Part shown: one piece after another, positions 7,496 to 15,724 of the stretch
How the letters are laid out: each line of letters opens with the position of its first letter
How positions within the stretch are numbered: position 1 is the stretch's first letter
Notes under the pieces: generated by a model
The model's database searches: none
The model's input: only the letters and a program-made list of their open reading frames with translations
What the model was told of the DNA's origin: nothing
Program-made: the position numbers and the translations under genes
Source of the DNA: an uncultured Odoribacter sp.
GTDB lineage: Bacteria > Bacteroidota > Bacteroidia > Bacteroidales > Marinifilaceae
NCBI GenBank assembly: GCA_900541415.1
Contig: UQJP01000001.1
Span: 115,074 to 179,073, forward strand
Length of the DNA stretch: 64,000 bases
Reading direction: 5' to 3'

Positions 7496-9703
7496 TTAAT
7501 TATGCCGCACCCGGTCGTTCAATTCTGCCAGTTTCGCGCGGTTCCAGCGGTCGGTAGTCCCCACCAGGTAACCGGTAATCCGTTGCAAGCGGTCGATATG
7601 ATCTCCCCCGCAAGTCGGGCAAACTTCCAAACCGTCGGTTGCATCCTCATAACCACAATCCATACAACGGTTCCGATTGTGGTTCACAGAACAATATCCC
7701 ATATTATAAGCGTCCATCATATCTACCACCGACATAATCGCATCCGGATTGTGCGTGGCATCCCCGTCGATCTCCACATAAAAAATATGTCCGCCTCTGG
7801 TCATTTCATGATAGGGAGCCTCAACCTCCGCCTTATGACGTGCAGAACACTTGTAATATACGGGAACATGATTGGAATTTGTGTAATATTCCCGGTCGGT
7901 AATCCCCGGAATCATACCGAAGCTCTTCCTGTCTTTTTGAGTGAATTTACCGGACAAACCTTCGGCAGGCGTAGCCAGCACACTATAATTATGCTGATAA
8001 TGTTCTGAATATTCGTTGGCTTTATCCCGGATATGCGACACAATTTTCAATCCCAATTCCTGCGCGGCGGCATCTTCTCCGTGATGTTTCCCGGTGAGGG
8101 CCACCAAACACTCTGCCAGCCCGATAAACCCGATCCCCAAAGTTCCCTGGTTAATCACGCTTTCGATAGAATCCTCCGGTTTCAGCTTTTCAGCACCCAG
8201 CCAAAGGGAAGACATCAGCAGCGGGAACTGCTTTGCCCTGGCGGTTTTCTGAAATTCCAAACGGCGATGTAGCTGCAATGCCGTCAAATCCAACATTTCA
8301 TCTAACTTACGGAAAAATGTATCGATCTTTTCCTGTTGCCCGTCGATGTCCATACATTCTATGGCAAGGCGTACGATATTTATAGTCGAGAACGAAAGAT
8401 TTCCGCGTCCGATAGAAGTTTTTTCTCCAAAACGGTTTTCAAAAACCCGGGTACGGCATCCCATCGTGGCAGTTTCATACCGGAAGCGTTCCGGATCGTC
8501 CGCTTTCCAAAGTTCATGATGGTTAAACGTCGCATCCAGATTAATAAAATTCGGGAAAAAACGGCGTGCCGAAACCTGACAGGCAAAACGGTAAAGGTCG
8601 TAATTCGGATCTTCCGGCAAATAATTCACACCCCGTTTCTTTTTCCAGATCTGAATAGGGAAAATAGCCGTCACTCCATTACCCACTCCCTGATAGGTAG
8701 ACCTCAGTAATTCGCGAATAATGCAACGCCCTTCTGCCGAAGTATCCGTTCCATAATTGATGGAACTGAACACCACCTGGTTTCCGCCCCGGCTATGAAT
8801 AGTGTTCATATTATGGATAAAAGCCTCCATAGATTGATGTACCCGGCTCACCGTACGATTGATCGCATGTTGAAAAATCCGTTCATCACCGGACAATTCA
8901 TCCACCGGTTTCACGATATAATCCTCCACCGGACGCTCATACAGGTGCTTATAATCTTGGCCTGTAATATCTTCCAAAACCTTTACTTCCTCCACAAAGC
9001 TGGAGTGTACATAAGGGGCAAGGTAAAAATCGAATGCAGGAATAGCCTGTCCCCCGTGCATCTCATTTTGTGCCGTTTCCAAAGAAATACAGCCTAAGAT
9101 ACTTGCTGTTTCGATTCGTTTAGCGGGACGCGACTCTCCATGTCCGGCAAAAAAACCGTTTTTCAAAATCTTATCCAGGGGGTGCTGCACACAAGTCAGG
9201 CTCTTCGTCGGATAATAATCCTTATCGTGAATATGTAAATATCCTCCGCGCACGGCATTCCTCACATCTTCCATCAGCAGGTAATCGTCCACGAAAGGCT
9301 TTGTCGATTCACTGGCGAACTTCATCATCATCCCTGCCGGAGTATCGGCATTCATATTGGCATTTTCGCGGGTAACGTCGTTCGATTTCGTTTCGATAAT
9401 TTCCAGAAAAATATCGCGCGTCTTCGCTTTACGGGCAATACTCCGCTGGTTACGGTATGCAATATAAAGCTGCGCCACATCTTTGCGGCGGCTCTTCATC
9501 AACTCCAGTTCCACTGAATCCTGAATTTCCTCCACACTCATCTGCTCCTGCCCCCGGCAAGCAATACGGTCGGTGATCATCAGGGCCAGTTCCATATCCT
9601 CGCCCTTATCTGTATGAAGCATTGCCCGGCGGATCGCCGCTACAATTTTATCTTCATTAAATCCGACTACTCGGCCATCTCTTTTTACAACGGTCTGAAT
9701 CAT
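7496..9703 (-). CDS. nrdD: Anaerobic (class III) ribonucleoside-triphosphate reductase
   Basis: This 735-residue enzyme makes dNTPs from NTPs without oxygen. An ATP-cone regulatory domain occupies about residues 1-95 (VKRDGRVVGFNEDKI). The large catalytic domain follows. A C-terminal zinc site (CMDCGYE and CPTCGGD) precedes the glycyl radical loop RITGYLVGT, with the radical Gly at about 711. The start at 9703 gives a complete ATP cone. It is the first gene of nrdDG. The unusual feature is its leader, a full cobalamin riboswitch, although this enzyme itself does not use B12. The inference is that B12 shuts it off when a B12-dependent class II enzyme can take over. Confidence 0.96.
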   Translation of the reverse strand: MIQTVVKRDGRVVGFNEDKIVAAIRRAMLHTDKGEDMELALMITDRIACRGQEQMSVEEIQDSVELELMKSRRKDVAQLYIAYRNQRSIARKAKTRDIFLEIIETKSNDVTRENANMNADTPAGMMMKFASESTKPFVDDYLLMEDVRNAVRGGYLHIHDKDYYPTKSLTCVQHPLDKILKNGFFAGHGESRPAKRIETASILGCISLETAQNEMHGGQAIPAFDFYLAPYVHSSFVEEVKVLEDITGQDYKHLYERPVEDYIVKPVDELSGDERIFQHAINRTVSRVHQSMEAFIHNMNTIHSRGGNQVVFSSINYGTDTSAEGRCIIRELLRSTYQGVGNGVTAIFPIQIWKKKRGVNYLPEDPNYDLYRFACQVSARRFFPNFINLDATFNHHELWKADDPERFRYETATMGCRTRVFENRFGEKTSIGRGNLSFSTINIVRLAIECMDIDGQQEKIDTFFRKLDEMLDLTALQLHRRLEFQKTARAKQFPLLMSSLWLGAEKLKPEDSIESVINQGTLGIGFIGLAECLVALTGKHHGEDAAAQELGLKIVSHIRDKANEYSEHYQHNYSVLATPAEGLSGKFTQKDRKSFGMIPGITDREYYTNSNHVPVYYKCSARHKAEVEAPYHEMTRGGHIFYVEIDGDATHNPDAIMSVVDMMDAYNMGYCSVNHNRNRCMDCGYEDATDGLEVCPTCGGDHIDRLQRITGYLVGTTDRWNRAKLAELNDRVRHN

Positions 9704-9854
9704 AATACGATACCCTTTCTACTATAATTTATTAATGATTATCAGGAATAGTTCAGCAAGCATTCGGGCATTACACCCGTACCAAGAGGAATAGAGAACA
9801 TACAATTTACTCCGTTCCAGCTTTTCCTCGAAAGCCTGTGAAACAACCGAATCC

Positions 9855-10020
9855 GGCAGGTCTTCTGACTTACTTCCCGTTCGGACACCTTCCCGCCTAC
9901 ATACAGACAGTGGCAAATTCATCCGAATCTTTAACGAAGTTCACAGCAGCGGGACTGTTCAGGATTTTCACCTGGTTCCCTTTTCATCCGGTTTTATAAT
10001 CCTTAAAACCGGAACCGAAT
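9855..10020 (-). promoter_or_regulatory. Cobalamin riboswitch upstream of nrdDG
   Basis: On the minus strand the conserved blocks occur in order: GGTGAAAATCC, the core CAGTCCCGCTGCTGTGA, GCCACTG, GGGAAGG, and the B12 box AGTCAGAAGACCTGCC at the 3' end. This is the AdoCbl/MeCbl riboswitch layout. It ends about 150 bases before the nrdD ATG, and the intervening 9704-9854 holds no ORF of note. Such switches normally turn genes off when B12 is present. Whether control is by termination or by hiding the start site is not clear; no T-rich terminator is visible. Confidence 0.93.
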
Positions 10021-10026
10021 TCCTGA

Positions 10027-10034
10027 CAAATATA
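10027..10034 (-). promoter_or_regulatory. Promoter -7 element for the riboswitch-nrdDG transcript
   Basis: The minus strand reads TATATTTG, an exact TAnnTTTG match, immediately upstream of the riboswitch. The nearest TTG-like -33 (10060-10062) is 25 bases away, longer than usual. Beyond this, 10035-10293 is A/T-rich with only the hairpin at 10084-10120. Confidence 0.5.
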
Positions 10035-10083
10035 TGAAGAAAAAATAGATAAGCGTATACAAAAAAGTAGATTTTTAGAAAAT

Positions 10084-10120
10084 AAAATGGAAAGATCAGA
10101 GTATCAAAGTTTTCCATTTT
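10084..10120 (-). terminator. Possible terminator of the C_GCAxxG_C_C gene
   Basis: Arms AAAATGGAAA and TTTCCATTTT enclose a loop of about 17 bases, with A/T-rich flanks on both sides (TAATTTTTTT on the plus side). It lies about 170 bases after the end of the gene ending at 10294. The stem is weak, and direction is uncertain. Confidence 0.35.
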
Positions 10121-10293
10121 TAATTTTTTTCACAAATCCGAAAAGCCACACAATATTCTGAAAAACAACACTTTAACAAACAAATAAGCCAATTACACAC
10201 AGAGTCTCAAGAAGTTAAAAGTTTTCCAAAAATAAAACCACCGTTTAAATGGGATTAAAATTTCCGTCATTTGAAATAAGCATTCGCACCGCA

Positions 10294-10749
10294 TTATTTT
10301 TCATGTTCCAGATACTCCGCCCAGATCCGTGCAGCCTCCTCCACCATCTGTATACAGGGGCGTTTTTTATAATATTCCGCCGTCCGGTTTTCGGGACGGG
10401 TATCCGTATTCCGGTGTGAAGGCAATCCCAATAATTCTGCACAGATCAAAGAACCGTTCCGGCGGATAAATTCATCTGCCAGTTGTTGCACCAGCTCATA
10501 ATTGGCCTCCTTGCCCGCCCGGTCTGCCCCATCCGTACACCCTTTATGCAAGCCGGCCAGCAAAAACATTCCGCAAGCCGCGCCACAAGTCATACGCATC
10601 CGCCCGATTCCCCCGCCGAACGAAGCGGACATCTGCAAGGCCTGATCCTCCGTATAACCATACATATCGGCAAAAGCAGCACAAACAGACTGCGAACAAT
10701 TGAATCCCTTTTTGAATAACTCTACCGCCCGTTTTATCCGATCTTCCAT
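10294..10749 (-). CDS. C_GCAxxG_C_C family putative redox protein
   Basis: This 151-residue protein carries the family signature: Cys18 and Cys23 in FNCSQSVCAA, then CGAACG (Cys55, Cys59), a further Cys in KGC, and later Cys residues near LICAELLG and RPCIQM. The family is predicted to bind a metal or haem or to do thiol redox chemistry, but no reaction is established. It is cytoplasmic, with no signal peptide. It stands alone between the nrdDG leader and a PepSY-like gene. A 14-bp inverted repeat lies 10 bases upstream of its ATG and might affect translation or end the upstream transcript. Confidence 0.85.
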   Translation of the reverse strand: MEDRIKRAVELFKKGFNCSQSVCAAFADMYGYTEDQALQMSASFGGGIGRMRMTCGAACGMFLLAGLHKGCTDGADRAGKEANYELVQQLADEFIRRNGSLICAELLGLPSHRNTDTRPENRTAEYYKKRPCIQMVEEAARIWAEYLEHEK

Positions 10750-10759
10750 AACCTGTAAA

Positions 10760-10794
10760 TTTTATCCCGGTGAAACTTATTCACCGGGATAAAA
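10760..10794 (-). repeat. 14-bp inverted repeat between the PepSY and C_GCAxxG_C_C genes
   Basis: 10760-10773 pairs perfectly with 10781-10794 (core ATCCCGGTGA/TCACCGGGAT), loop seven bases. It may terminate the PepSY-like transcript. No T run follows outside the stem, and it sits just before the next gene's start codon, so a role in that gene's translation is also possible. Confidence 0.5.
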
Positions 10795-10835
10795 TTAATT
10801 AAAATCATCCTCTTTTAAAACCGTTTCCCAAAGAT

Positions 10836-11690
10836 TCAGTCCAGAACGATATTTCCTTCCGGATCGATATTAACCGTCATATCAAGGCTTCCGGTTTTCT
10901 CCAGCAGAAAATGGTAATAGTCACCACTGGAATACTGCTGGTATTGCACCTGTTTCACCGAATAATCCGCATAGGCCTGCCCGGAAAGCACGTCCAACAC
11001 CACCTGAGGCACATCCGCTTTCGCTACAAACCAAGTGGTGTGTGTCCATACGGAACTCCGGTCGAAATAAACGGTTTTCACCTGATTGGCATCCAAAATC
11101 GTAGCCTCGAAAGTCAAATTCATTATTTTTTCAACTTCCAACGTCACAGACTTCGGGTATTCCTTTAAAATCCAGCTGCTGATCGCCACCGGAATCTCAC
11201 TTCCGCTATAATCTTCCGATACATCTTTAATCCCGTCGCCACTGGCATCCGCCCATACCCGGACTTCATTACCCGCATTTTCCAATTCAATTCCATACCA
11301 TACCGGAGCGTTCAGGCTCTTCACCACCTCCACCGATTGATCCGGAGTCCACGAAGCCGGAGGATAATTAATGCTTCCTTCAATGTAAGCTTTCACGGGT
11401 TGAGGAACATCGCTATAATTCATTTCATATTCTTCCCTGAGCCAAACACCCGACTTCCCGAACCAGGCATCGTAATCCACATTCCCCAAATCGAAATCGG
11501 CTTCCCAATAATCACCTTTCGCTTTCCAGGTAACATCCGTAGCCCCGGAATATTTAGCTGAAAATGCAGTCAACACCGCTTGTTCCGGTGTATTTCCCCC
11601 GTCGTCCAGAGGATCGTTATCACTACTACAGGCAGGCAATACCCCCAAAGCCATGCACAAAAAAACAATTAAATTCATTTTCAACTTCAT
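10836..11690 (-). CDS. PepSY-like (BLIP-fold) periplasmic lipoprotein
   Basis: This 284-residue lipoprotein has the signal peptide MKLKMNLIVFLCMALGV and lipobox LPAC. It contains tandem units of the PepSY-like/DUF2874 type: helix then sheet, with A..YSGATDVTWKAKGDYWEADFD at about 45-65 and V..AYIEG..YPPASW at about 105. Known family members are periplasmic or exported and resemble beta-lactamase-inhibitor folds, without a proven activity. Two smaller relatives occur at 38756 and 39216. No partner gene adjoins it. A palindrome 19 bases upstream of the start may be an operator. Confidence 0.7.
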   Translation of the reverse strand: MKLKMNLIVFLCMALGVLPACSSDNDPLDDGGNTPEQAVLTAFSAKYSGATDVTWKAKGDYWEADFDLGNVDYDAWFGKSGVWLREEYEMNYSDVPQPVKAYIEGSINYPPASWTPDQSVEVVKSLNAPVWYGIELENAGNEVRVWADASGDGIKDVSEDYSGSEIPVAISSWILKEYPKSVTLEVEKIMNLTFEATILDANQVKTVYFDRSSVWTHTTWFVAKADVPQVVLDVLSGQAYADYSVKQVQYQQYSSGDYYHFLLEKTGSLDMTVNIDPEGNIVLD

Positions 11691-11708
11691 GCCAATATAT
11701 TTTATGTG

Positions 11709-11728
11709 TTTCGTTATAATAAACGAAA
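11709..11728. promoter_or_regulatory. Palindrome upstream of the PepSY-like lipoprotein
   Basis: TTTCGTT (11709-11715) and AACGAAA (11722-11728) form a 7-bp inverted repeat with a six-base spacer, 19 bases ahead of the minus-strand ATG. It could be a repressor site or an mRNA hairpin. No cognate regulator is visible. Confidence 0.3.
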
Positions 11729-11800
11729 GCCCGTCTCATAAAGTTATCGGGTTTCGCACTCGTTTTCACTAAAAAAATTCTGTTTTTCTCAAAAACATGC

Positions 11801-11830
11801 TTGCTTTTTTGGAAAAACCATCTATATTTG
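11801..11830 (+). promoter_or_regulatory. Promoter of the metY-metX-hom operon
   Basis: TTG at 11801-11803 and TATATTTG at 11823-11830 are 19 bases apart, an excellent Bacteroidetes promoter. The predicted transcript start (about 11836) lies about 30 bases before the leader ORF and about 300 bases before metY, so the transcript has a long leader. Confidence 0.7.
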
Positions 11831-11864
11831 CCTTCGAACAAAAGAATCATTATTCTCACAAAAA

Positions 11865-11963
11865 ATGAAAACCGTAGGATTTACATATTATTCCCTGCCA
11901 GACATCACCCTGGGTGACGGTTTTCCTTATTCCTATTTATCAGTCATGCGAATGTGCCGCTAA
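11865..11963 (+). CDS. Candidate Met/Cys leader peptide (32 residues)
   Basis: A short ORF begins with ATG AAA about 30 bases after the predicted transcript start and ends FPYSYLSVMRMCR before a TAA. Two ATG codons and one TGC lie within the last six codons, just where a leader peptide would sense charged tRNA-Met or tRNA-Cys. The operon behind it makes homocysteine/methionine. The stop codon lies in the loop of a small hairpin (11954-11958 with 11964-11968). It is too short for ordinary gene finding. The function is inferred from position and codon content only. Confidence 0.6.
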   Translation: MKTVGFTYYSLPDITLGDGFPYSYLSVMRMCR

Positions 11964-12060
11964 GGCACCACTTTTCTATTTTACCGGATACGTTCCGGTA
12001 ACTGTCCGGATGATTATGTCCGGCCAATTCATTCACTTTTAAATCCATCGGAAAACGGTA
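11954..12060 (+). promoter_or_regulatory. Candidate attenuator structures between the leader ORF and metY
   Basis: Three elements follow in order. First is a 5-bp GC-rich hairpin overlapping the leader stop codon, with a T-rich tail (11969-11982). Second is a 7-bp hairpin TACCGGA/TCCGGTA (11982-11988 with 11994-12000). Third are repeated GTCCGG boxes (12004-12009, 12018-12023). The TACCG arm can also pair with CGGTA at 12056-12060, so mutually exclusive folds exist. None of the known SAM riboswitch core motifs was found. The rest of the leader up to 12142 is unstructured by eye. Confidence 0.4.
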
Positions 12061-12142
12061 TCTGCAATTTTCAGGATAAGCCATTGCTTCCCAGTTCCCG
12101 CTTTCCTCATATTCAAACAACCTTTACTAAAAAATAAAACTT

Positions 12143-13426
12143 ATGTCAGAGAGAAAATTACACTTCGAAACATTACAGGTACATGCAGGTCAAACCCCGG
12201 ATCACGACACCCTTTCCCGGGCTGTTCCCATCTACCAAACCACATCATACGTTTTTAAGGATTCAGAACACGGGGCAAACCTGTTCGCTTTGAAAGAATT
12301 CGGGAACATCTACACCCGGCTGATGAATCCCACCACCGATGTCTTCGAGCAAAGGGTCGCCGCTTTAGAAGGCGGAATCGCTGCCCTGGCCGTTTCTTCA
12401 GGACATGCGGCGCAATTAATCGCCCTGACCACCCTGCTGCGGGAAGGCGACGAATTTGTGTCGTCCCCGTTCTTATACGGCGGTTCGTTCAATCAATTTA
12501 AAAACACATTAAAAGGATTCGGCATCACCTGCCACTTTGCCAAAAGCGACAAAGCAAAAGATATTCGGGATTCCGTCAATGAAAAAACCCGTCTGATCTA
12601 TCTGGAAACGATCGGTAATCCCAGTTTTTCCATCCCCGATTTTAAAGAAATCAGCGAAATCGCAAAAGAATATAACATTCCGGTAGTGGTGGACAACACG
12701 TTCGGGGCCTGCGGATACCTGTGCCGTCCGGCGGAACACGGAGTGAGCGTTATTGTGGAATCGGCCACCAAATGGATCGGCGGACACGGCACATCTATGG
12801 GTGGTGTGATCGTCGATACCGGGAACTACGACTGGGGAAACGGTAAATTCCCTCAATTCACCGAGCCCTCCGAAGGTTATCACGGATTAAAATTCTCGGA
12901 AACTTTCGGGAAGTTGGCCTATATCTTAAAGTGCCGGGTGGAAGGGCTACGCGATTTGGGGCCGTGTATCTCTCCTTTCAACTCTTTCCAACTGATACAA
13001 GGACTGGAAACCCTTTCTCTGCGTGTGCAAAGGGAAGCGGATAATACTTTGGCGCTGGCACGCTACCTGGCCTCCCACCCCAAAGTGGAACATGTGTTTT
13101 ACCCGGGGCTGGAAAGCGACCTGCAATATCCCAATGCTAAAAAATATTTGCATAACGGTTTCGGCTGTGTGCTTTCGGTTGTATTGAAAGGCAGCAAGGA
13201 GCAAACCGCCCGTTTTGTAGAAAGCCTGAAATTAGTATCGCATCTGGCAAATGTGGGAGATGCCAAAACCCTGATTATTCAGCCGGCGGCCACCACCCAT
13301 CAGCAACTGTCGGAAGAAGAACAATTGGCAGCAGGAGTTTTACCCACCCTGCTAAGAGTTTCCTTAGGCATCGAACACATCGACGATATTATCTCCGACT
13401 TCGAGGAAGCCTTCAAAAAATGTTGA
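12143..13426 (+). CDS. metY: O-acetylhomoserine sulfhydrylase (aminocarboxypropyltransferase)
   Basis: This 427-residue PLP enzyme of the Cys/Met metabolism family joins O-acetylhomoserine with sulfide (or methanethiol) to give homocysteine (or methionine). Hallmarks are the start FETLQVHAGQTPD, the substrate loop VPIYQTTSYVF, the YTRLMNPTTD motif and the PLP lysine Lys210 in ESATKWIGGHG. The length is that of MetY rather than the shorter MetB/MetC. It is the first structural gene after a long leader with a Met/Cys-coding small ORF. metX and hom follow, so the operon supplies its substrate. Confidence 0.93.
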   Translation: MSERKLHFETLQVHAGQTPDHDTLSRAVPIYQTTSYVFKDSEHGANLFALKEFGNIYTRLMNPTTDVFEQRVAALEGGIAALAVSSGHAAQLIALTTLLREGDEFVSSPFLYGGSFNQFKNTLKGFGITCHFAKSDKAKDIRDSVNEKTRLIYLETIGNPSFSIPDFKEISEIAKEYNIPVVVDNTFGACGYLCRPAEHGVSVIVESATKWIGGHGTSMGGVIVDTGNYDWGNGKFPQFTEPSEGYHGLKFSETFGKLAYILKCRVEGLRDLGPCISPFNSFQLIQGLETLSLRVQREADNTLALARYLASHPKVEHVFYPGLESDLQYPNAKKYLHNGFGCVLSVVLKGSKEQTARFVESLKLVSHLANVGDAKTLIIQPAATTHQQLSEEEQLAAGVLPTLLRVSLGIEHIDDIISDFEEAFKKC

Positions 13427-13445
13427 TCTTTACACTGATCCTCAA

Positions 13446-13485
13446 CCGGAAATAATGTTTCCTGATTCGGACACATTATTTCCGG
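13446..13485 (+). repeat. 13-bp hairpin between metY and metX
   Basis: CCGGAAATAATGT (13446-13458) pairs perfectly with ACATTATTTCCGG (13473-13485), with a 14-base loop. There is no T run after it, so it is more likely an mRNA stability or processing element than a terminator. It may set different levels for metY and metX. Confidence 0.5.
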
Positions 13486-13515
13486 CTATCCACCGAAAAT
13501 TTAAAATCTATACTT

Positions 13516-14532
13516 GTGAAATTTTATCATCATCAGCACGAATTTACACTCGAAAACGGAGAAACCCTGCCGGATTTAACGATTGCCTACCACACCTACG
13601 GCACATTATCCCCGGAGAAAGACAATGTGATCTGGGTATGCCATGCCCTCACGGCCAATTCCGATGTGGCAGATTGGTGGCCGCATACCGTCGAATCGGG
13701 AAAATTTCTCGACCCGGAACGGTATTTTATCATTTGCGCCAACATCTTAGGCTCACACTACGGAACAACAGGTCCGTTAACCGTAAATCCGCGTACCGGC
13801 CATCCCTGGTACGGCACTTTTCCGGAAATCACCGTCCGCGATATGGTGGCCTGCCATCACCTGTTAGCGGAACATCTGGGAATCCAGCGGGTTAAAATGT
13901 TGATAGGAAGTTCTATCGGTGGATTTCAATGTCTGGAGTGGTCGGTTATGTATCCCGGCTTTGCCGAAAACCTAATCCTGATCGCCACAGCCGCCCGTTC
14001 CAAAGCATGGGCTATCGCCTTCAACGAATCGCAACGCATGGCGCTGGAAAACGATCCCACTTTCGGAGAGGCAAACGAAAATGCCGGAGGAGCAGGACTG
14101 GCAACCGCACGCTCGATTGCTTTGCTAAGCTACCGGGGGCAAACGGCCTACGATCAAACGCAGGACGATCCCGAAGCGGGAACAAAAACCGCCGGATACA
14201 GAGCTTCCAGTTACCAAAGATACCAGGGCGAAAAACTGAGAAAACGTTTCAACGCATATTCTTATTACCGCTTCACACAGGCCATCGACTCTCACAACGT
14301 AGGGCGCGGACGGGAATCCGTAGAAAAAGCGCTGGCAGGCATCCGCAGCCGTTGCTGCGTGGTGGCGATCAGCTCCGACATTTTATTCCCGCCTTCAGAA
14401 CACAATATCCTACGGGAAAATATCCCCGGAGCGGAATATCACCTGATCGATTCGGACTTCGGGCATGACGGTTTCCTGATCGAGCATGAAAAATTAAATC
14501 GTATCATTTTAAATTTTTTAAACCATGAGTAA
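13516..14532 (+). CDS. metX: Homoserine O-acyltransferase (acetyl type by context)
   Basis: This 338-residue alpha/beta hydrolase activates homoserine by O-acylation. The nucleophile elbow is GSSIGG with Ser133 (most MetX have GGSMGG), and the acid/base end is visible in IDSDFGHDGFLIE. The AYHTYG and NILGSHYGTTGP stretches are typical of MetX. The start is a GTG at 13516, which gives MKFYHHQHEF and no upstream in-frame alternative of note. It lies after metY and overlaps hom by 8 bases, so translation is likely coupled. The acetyl donor is inferred from pairing with MetY. Confidence 0.9.
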   Translation: MKFYHHQHEFTLENGETLPDLTIAYHTYGTLSPEKDNVIWVCHALTANSDVADWWPHTVESGKFLDPERYFIICANILGSHYGTTGPLTVNPRTGHPWYGTFPEITVRDMVACHHLLAEHLGIQRVKMLIGSSIGGFQCLEWSVMYPGFAENLILIATAARSKAWAIAFNESQRMALENDPTFGEANENAGGAGLATARSIALLSYRGQTAYDQTQDDPEAGTKTAGYRASSYQRYQGEKLRKRFNAYSYYRFTQAIDSHNVGRGRESVEKALAGIRSRCCVVAISSDILFPPSEHNILRENIPGAEYHLIDSDFGHDGFLIEHEKLNRIILNFLNHE

Positions 14533-15709
14533 AATTAAAATAGGATTATTCGGCTTCGGTGTCGTAGGCGAAGGGCTTTGCCAGGTACTCGAAAAAGTAG
14601 GCACGGCCAATGCCGAAATAAAAAAAATATGTGTCCGGAACATTCGTAAAGAAAGATCGCTTCCGGCCTCCTTCTTCACCGATCAGCCGGAGGACATTTT
14701 TTCCGATCCGGAAATCAACCTGATTGTAGAGCTGATCGACGATGCGGAAGCATCCTACCGGATTGTAAAACAATCGCTTCAGCAGCATGTCGCCGTAGTT
14801 AGCGGTAATAAAAAAATGTTGGCCTATCATTTGGAAGAACTGATCGCATTGCAAAAAGAAACAGGCACAGCTCTGCTTTACGATGCCTCTGCCTGCGGGA
14901 GTATTCCCGTGATCCGCAATCTGGAGGAATATTACGACAACGATTTGCTGATTTCAGTGAAAGGCATATTGAACGGCTCGTCGAATTTCATCCTGTCGAA
15001 AATATTCAACGAAAACATGCAATATGAAGAAGCTTTGAAAAAAGCCCAGGAATTAGGGTTTGCGGAAAGTAACCCCCAGTTCGACGTCGACGGCTTCGAT
15101 TCCTTGTTTAAGCTGGTCATCATCGCGGTACACGCCGTGGGCACATACGTGCATCCCGAACGGCTGCTGAACTATGGGATCACGAACCTCAATGCCTACG
15201 ACATTCAGCTCGCCCGGGAAAAAGGCGTGAGAATCAAACTGGTGGCACAAGTGGAAAAACTACCGGACAACAAATTTACCATGTTCGTACTGCCTCAGTT
15301 TATCACGAAAGATAAATATATTTACAGTGTAGAGGACGAGTTCAACGGCGTTGTGATCAAAGGAGAATGCTACGGAAAACAATTCATGTTCGGGCGGGGT
15401 GCGGGAGGACATCCGACAGGGGCTTCCGTGCTCAGCGATATTACGGCAAGGCTACATAACTATAAATACGAATATAAAAAACGGCAAGGCGAAGAACGCC
15501 CCTCCTATACGGACGATTGTGTCATCCGGCTTTATCTACGGTATGAAGATGATAACGATTTGTTTTTATTTCGTTTTCAAAATATTACCGAACGTTATTG
15601 GAGTAAAAAGTTTAAATTTGTAATTGGACATATCCGTTTAGCGGACTTAGTGGCAATCAAAGAAACCATCAGGGAGAAGAACATTTTCATTGCCGCCGCC
15701 CCTGAATAG
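14525..15709 (+). CDS. hom: Homoserine dehydrogenase without ACT domain
   Basis: This 394-residue enzyme reduces aspartate semialdehyde to homoserine. The NAD(P)-binding start is IKIGLFGFGVVGEG, and the family signature is GILNGSSNFIL. Catalytic-region residues lie in GFAESNPQFDVDGFDSLFK. The C-terminal part after about residue 320 is short and does not show the usual ACT-domain pattern for threonine feedback. So this copy may be dedicated to methionine rather than threonine supply (inference). It overlaps the end of metX. Confidence 0.92.
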   Translation: MSKIKIGLFGFGVVGEGLCQVLEKVGTANAEIKKICVRNIRKERSLPASFFTDQPEDIFSDPEINLIVELIDDAEASYRIVKQSLQQHVAVVSGNKKMLAYHLEELIALQKETGTALLYDASACGSIPVIRNLEEYYDNDLLISVKGILNGSSNFILSKIFNENMQYEEALKKAQELGFAESNPQFDVDGFDSLFKLVIIAVHAVGTYVHPERLLNYGITNLNAYDIQLAREKGVRIKLVAQVEKLPDNKFTMFVLPQFITKDKYIYSVEDEFNGVVIKGECYGKQFMFGRGAGGHPTGASVLSDITARLHNYKYEYKKRQGEERPSYTDDCVIRLYLRYEDDNDLFLFRFQNITERYWSKKFKFVIGHIRLADLVAIKETIREKNIFIAAAPE

Positions 15710-15724
15710 AAAGGGAGGCACACA

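Noticed and set aside
9722..9922. 66-codon minus-strand ORF upstream of nrdD
   Set aside because: It overlaps the conserved 3' part of the cobalamin riboswitch (AGTCAGAAGACCTGCC) and has no protein-like features.
11861..12142. SAM riboswitch in the metY leader
   Set aside because: The conserved SAM-I and SAM-II core motifs were not found; the short Met/Cys ORF is a better explanation.
13455..13895. 146-codon ORF overlapping metX
   Set aside because: It is in another frame of the metX gene, with low-quality composition; metX has clear motifs.
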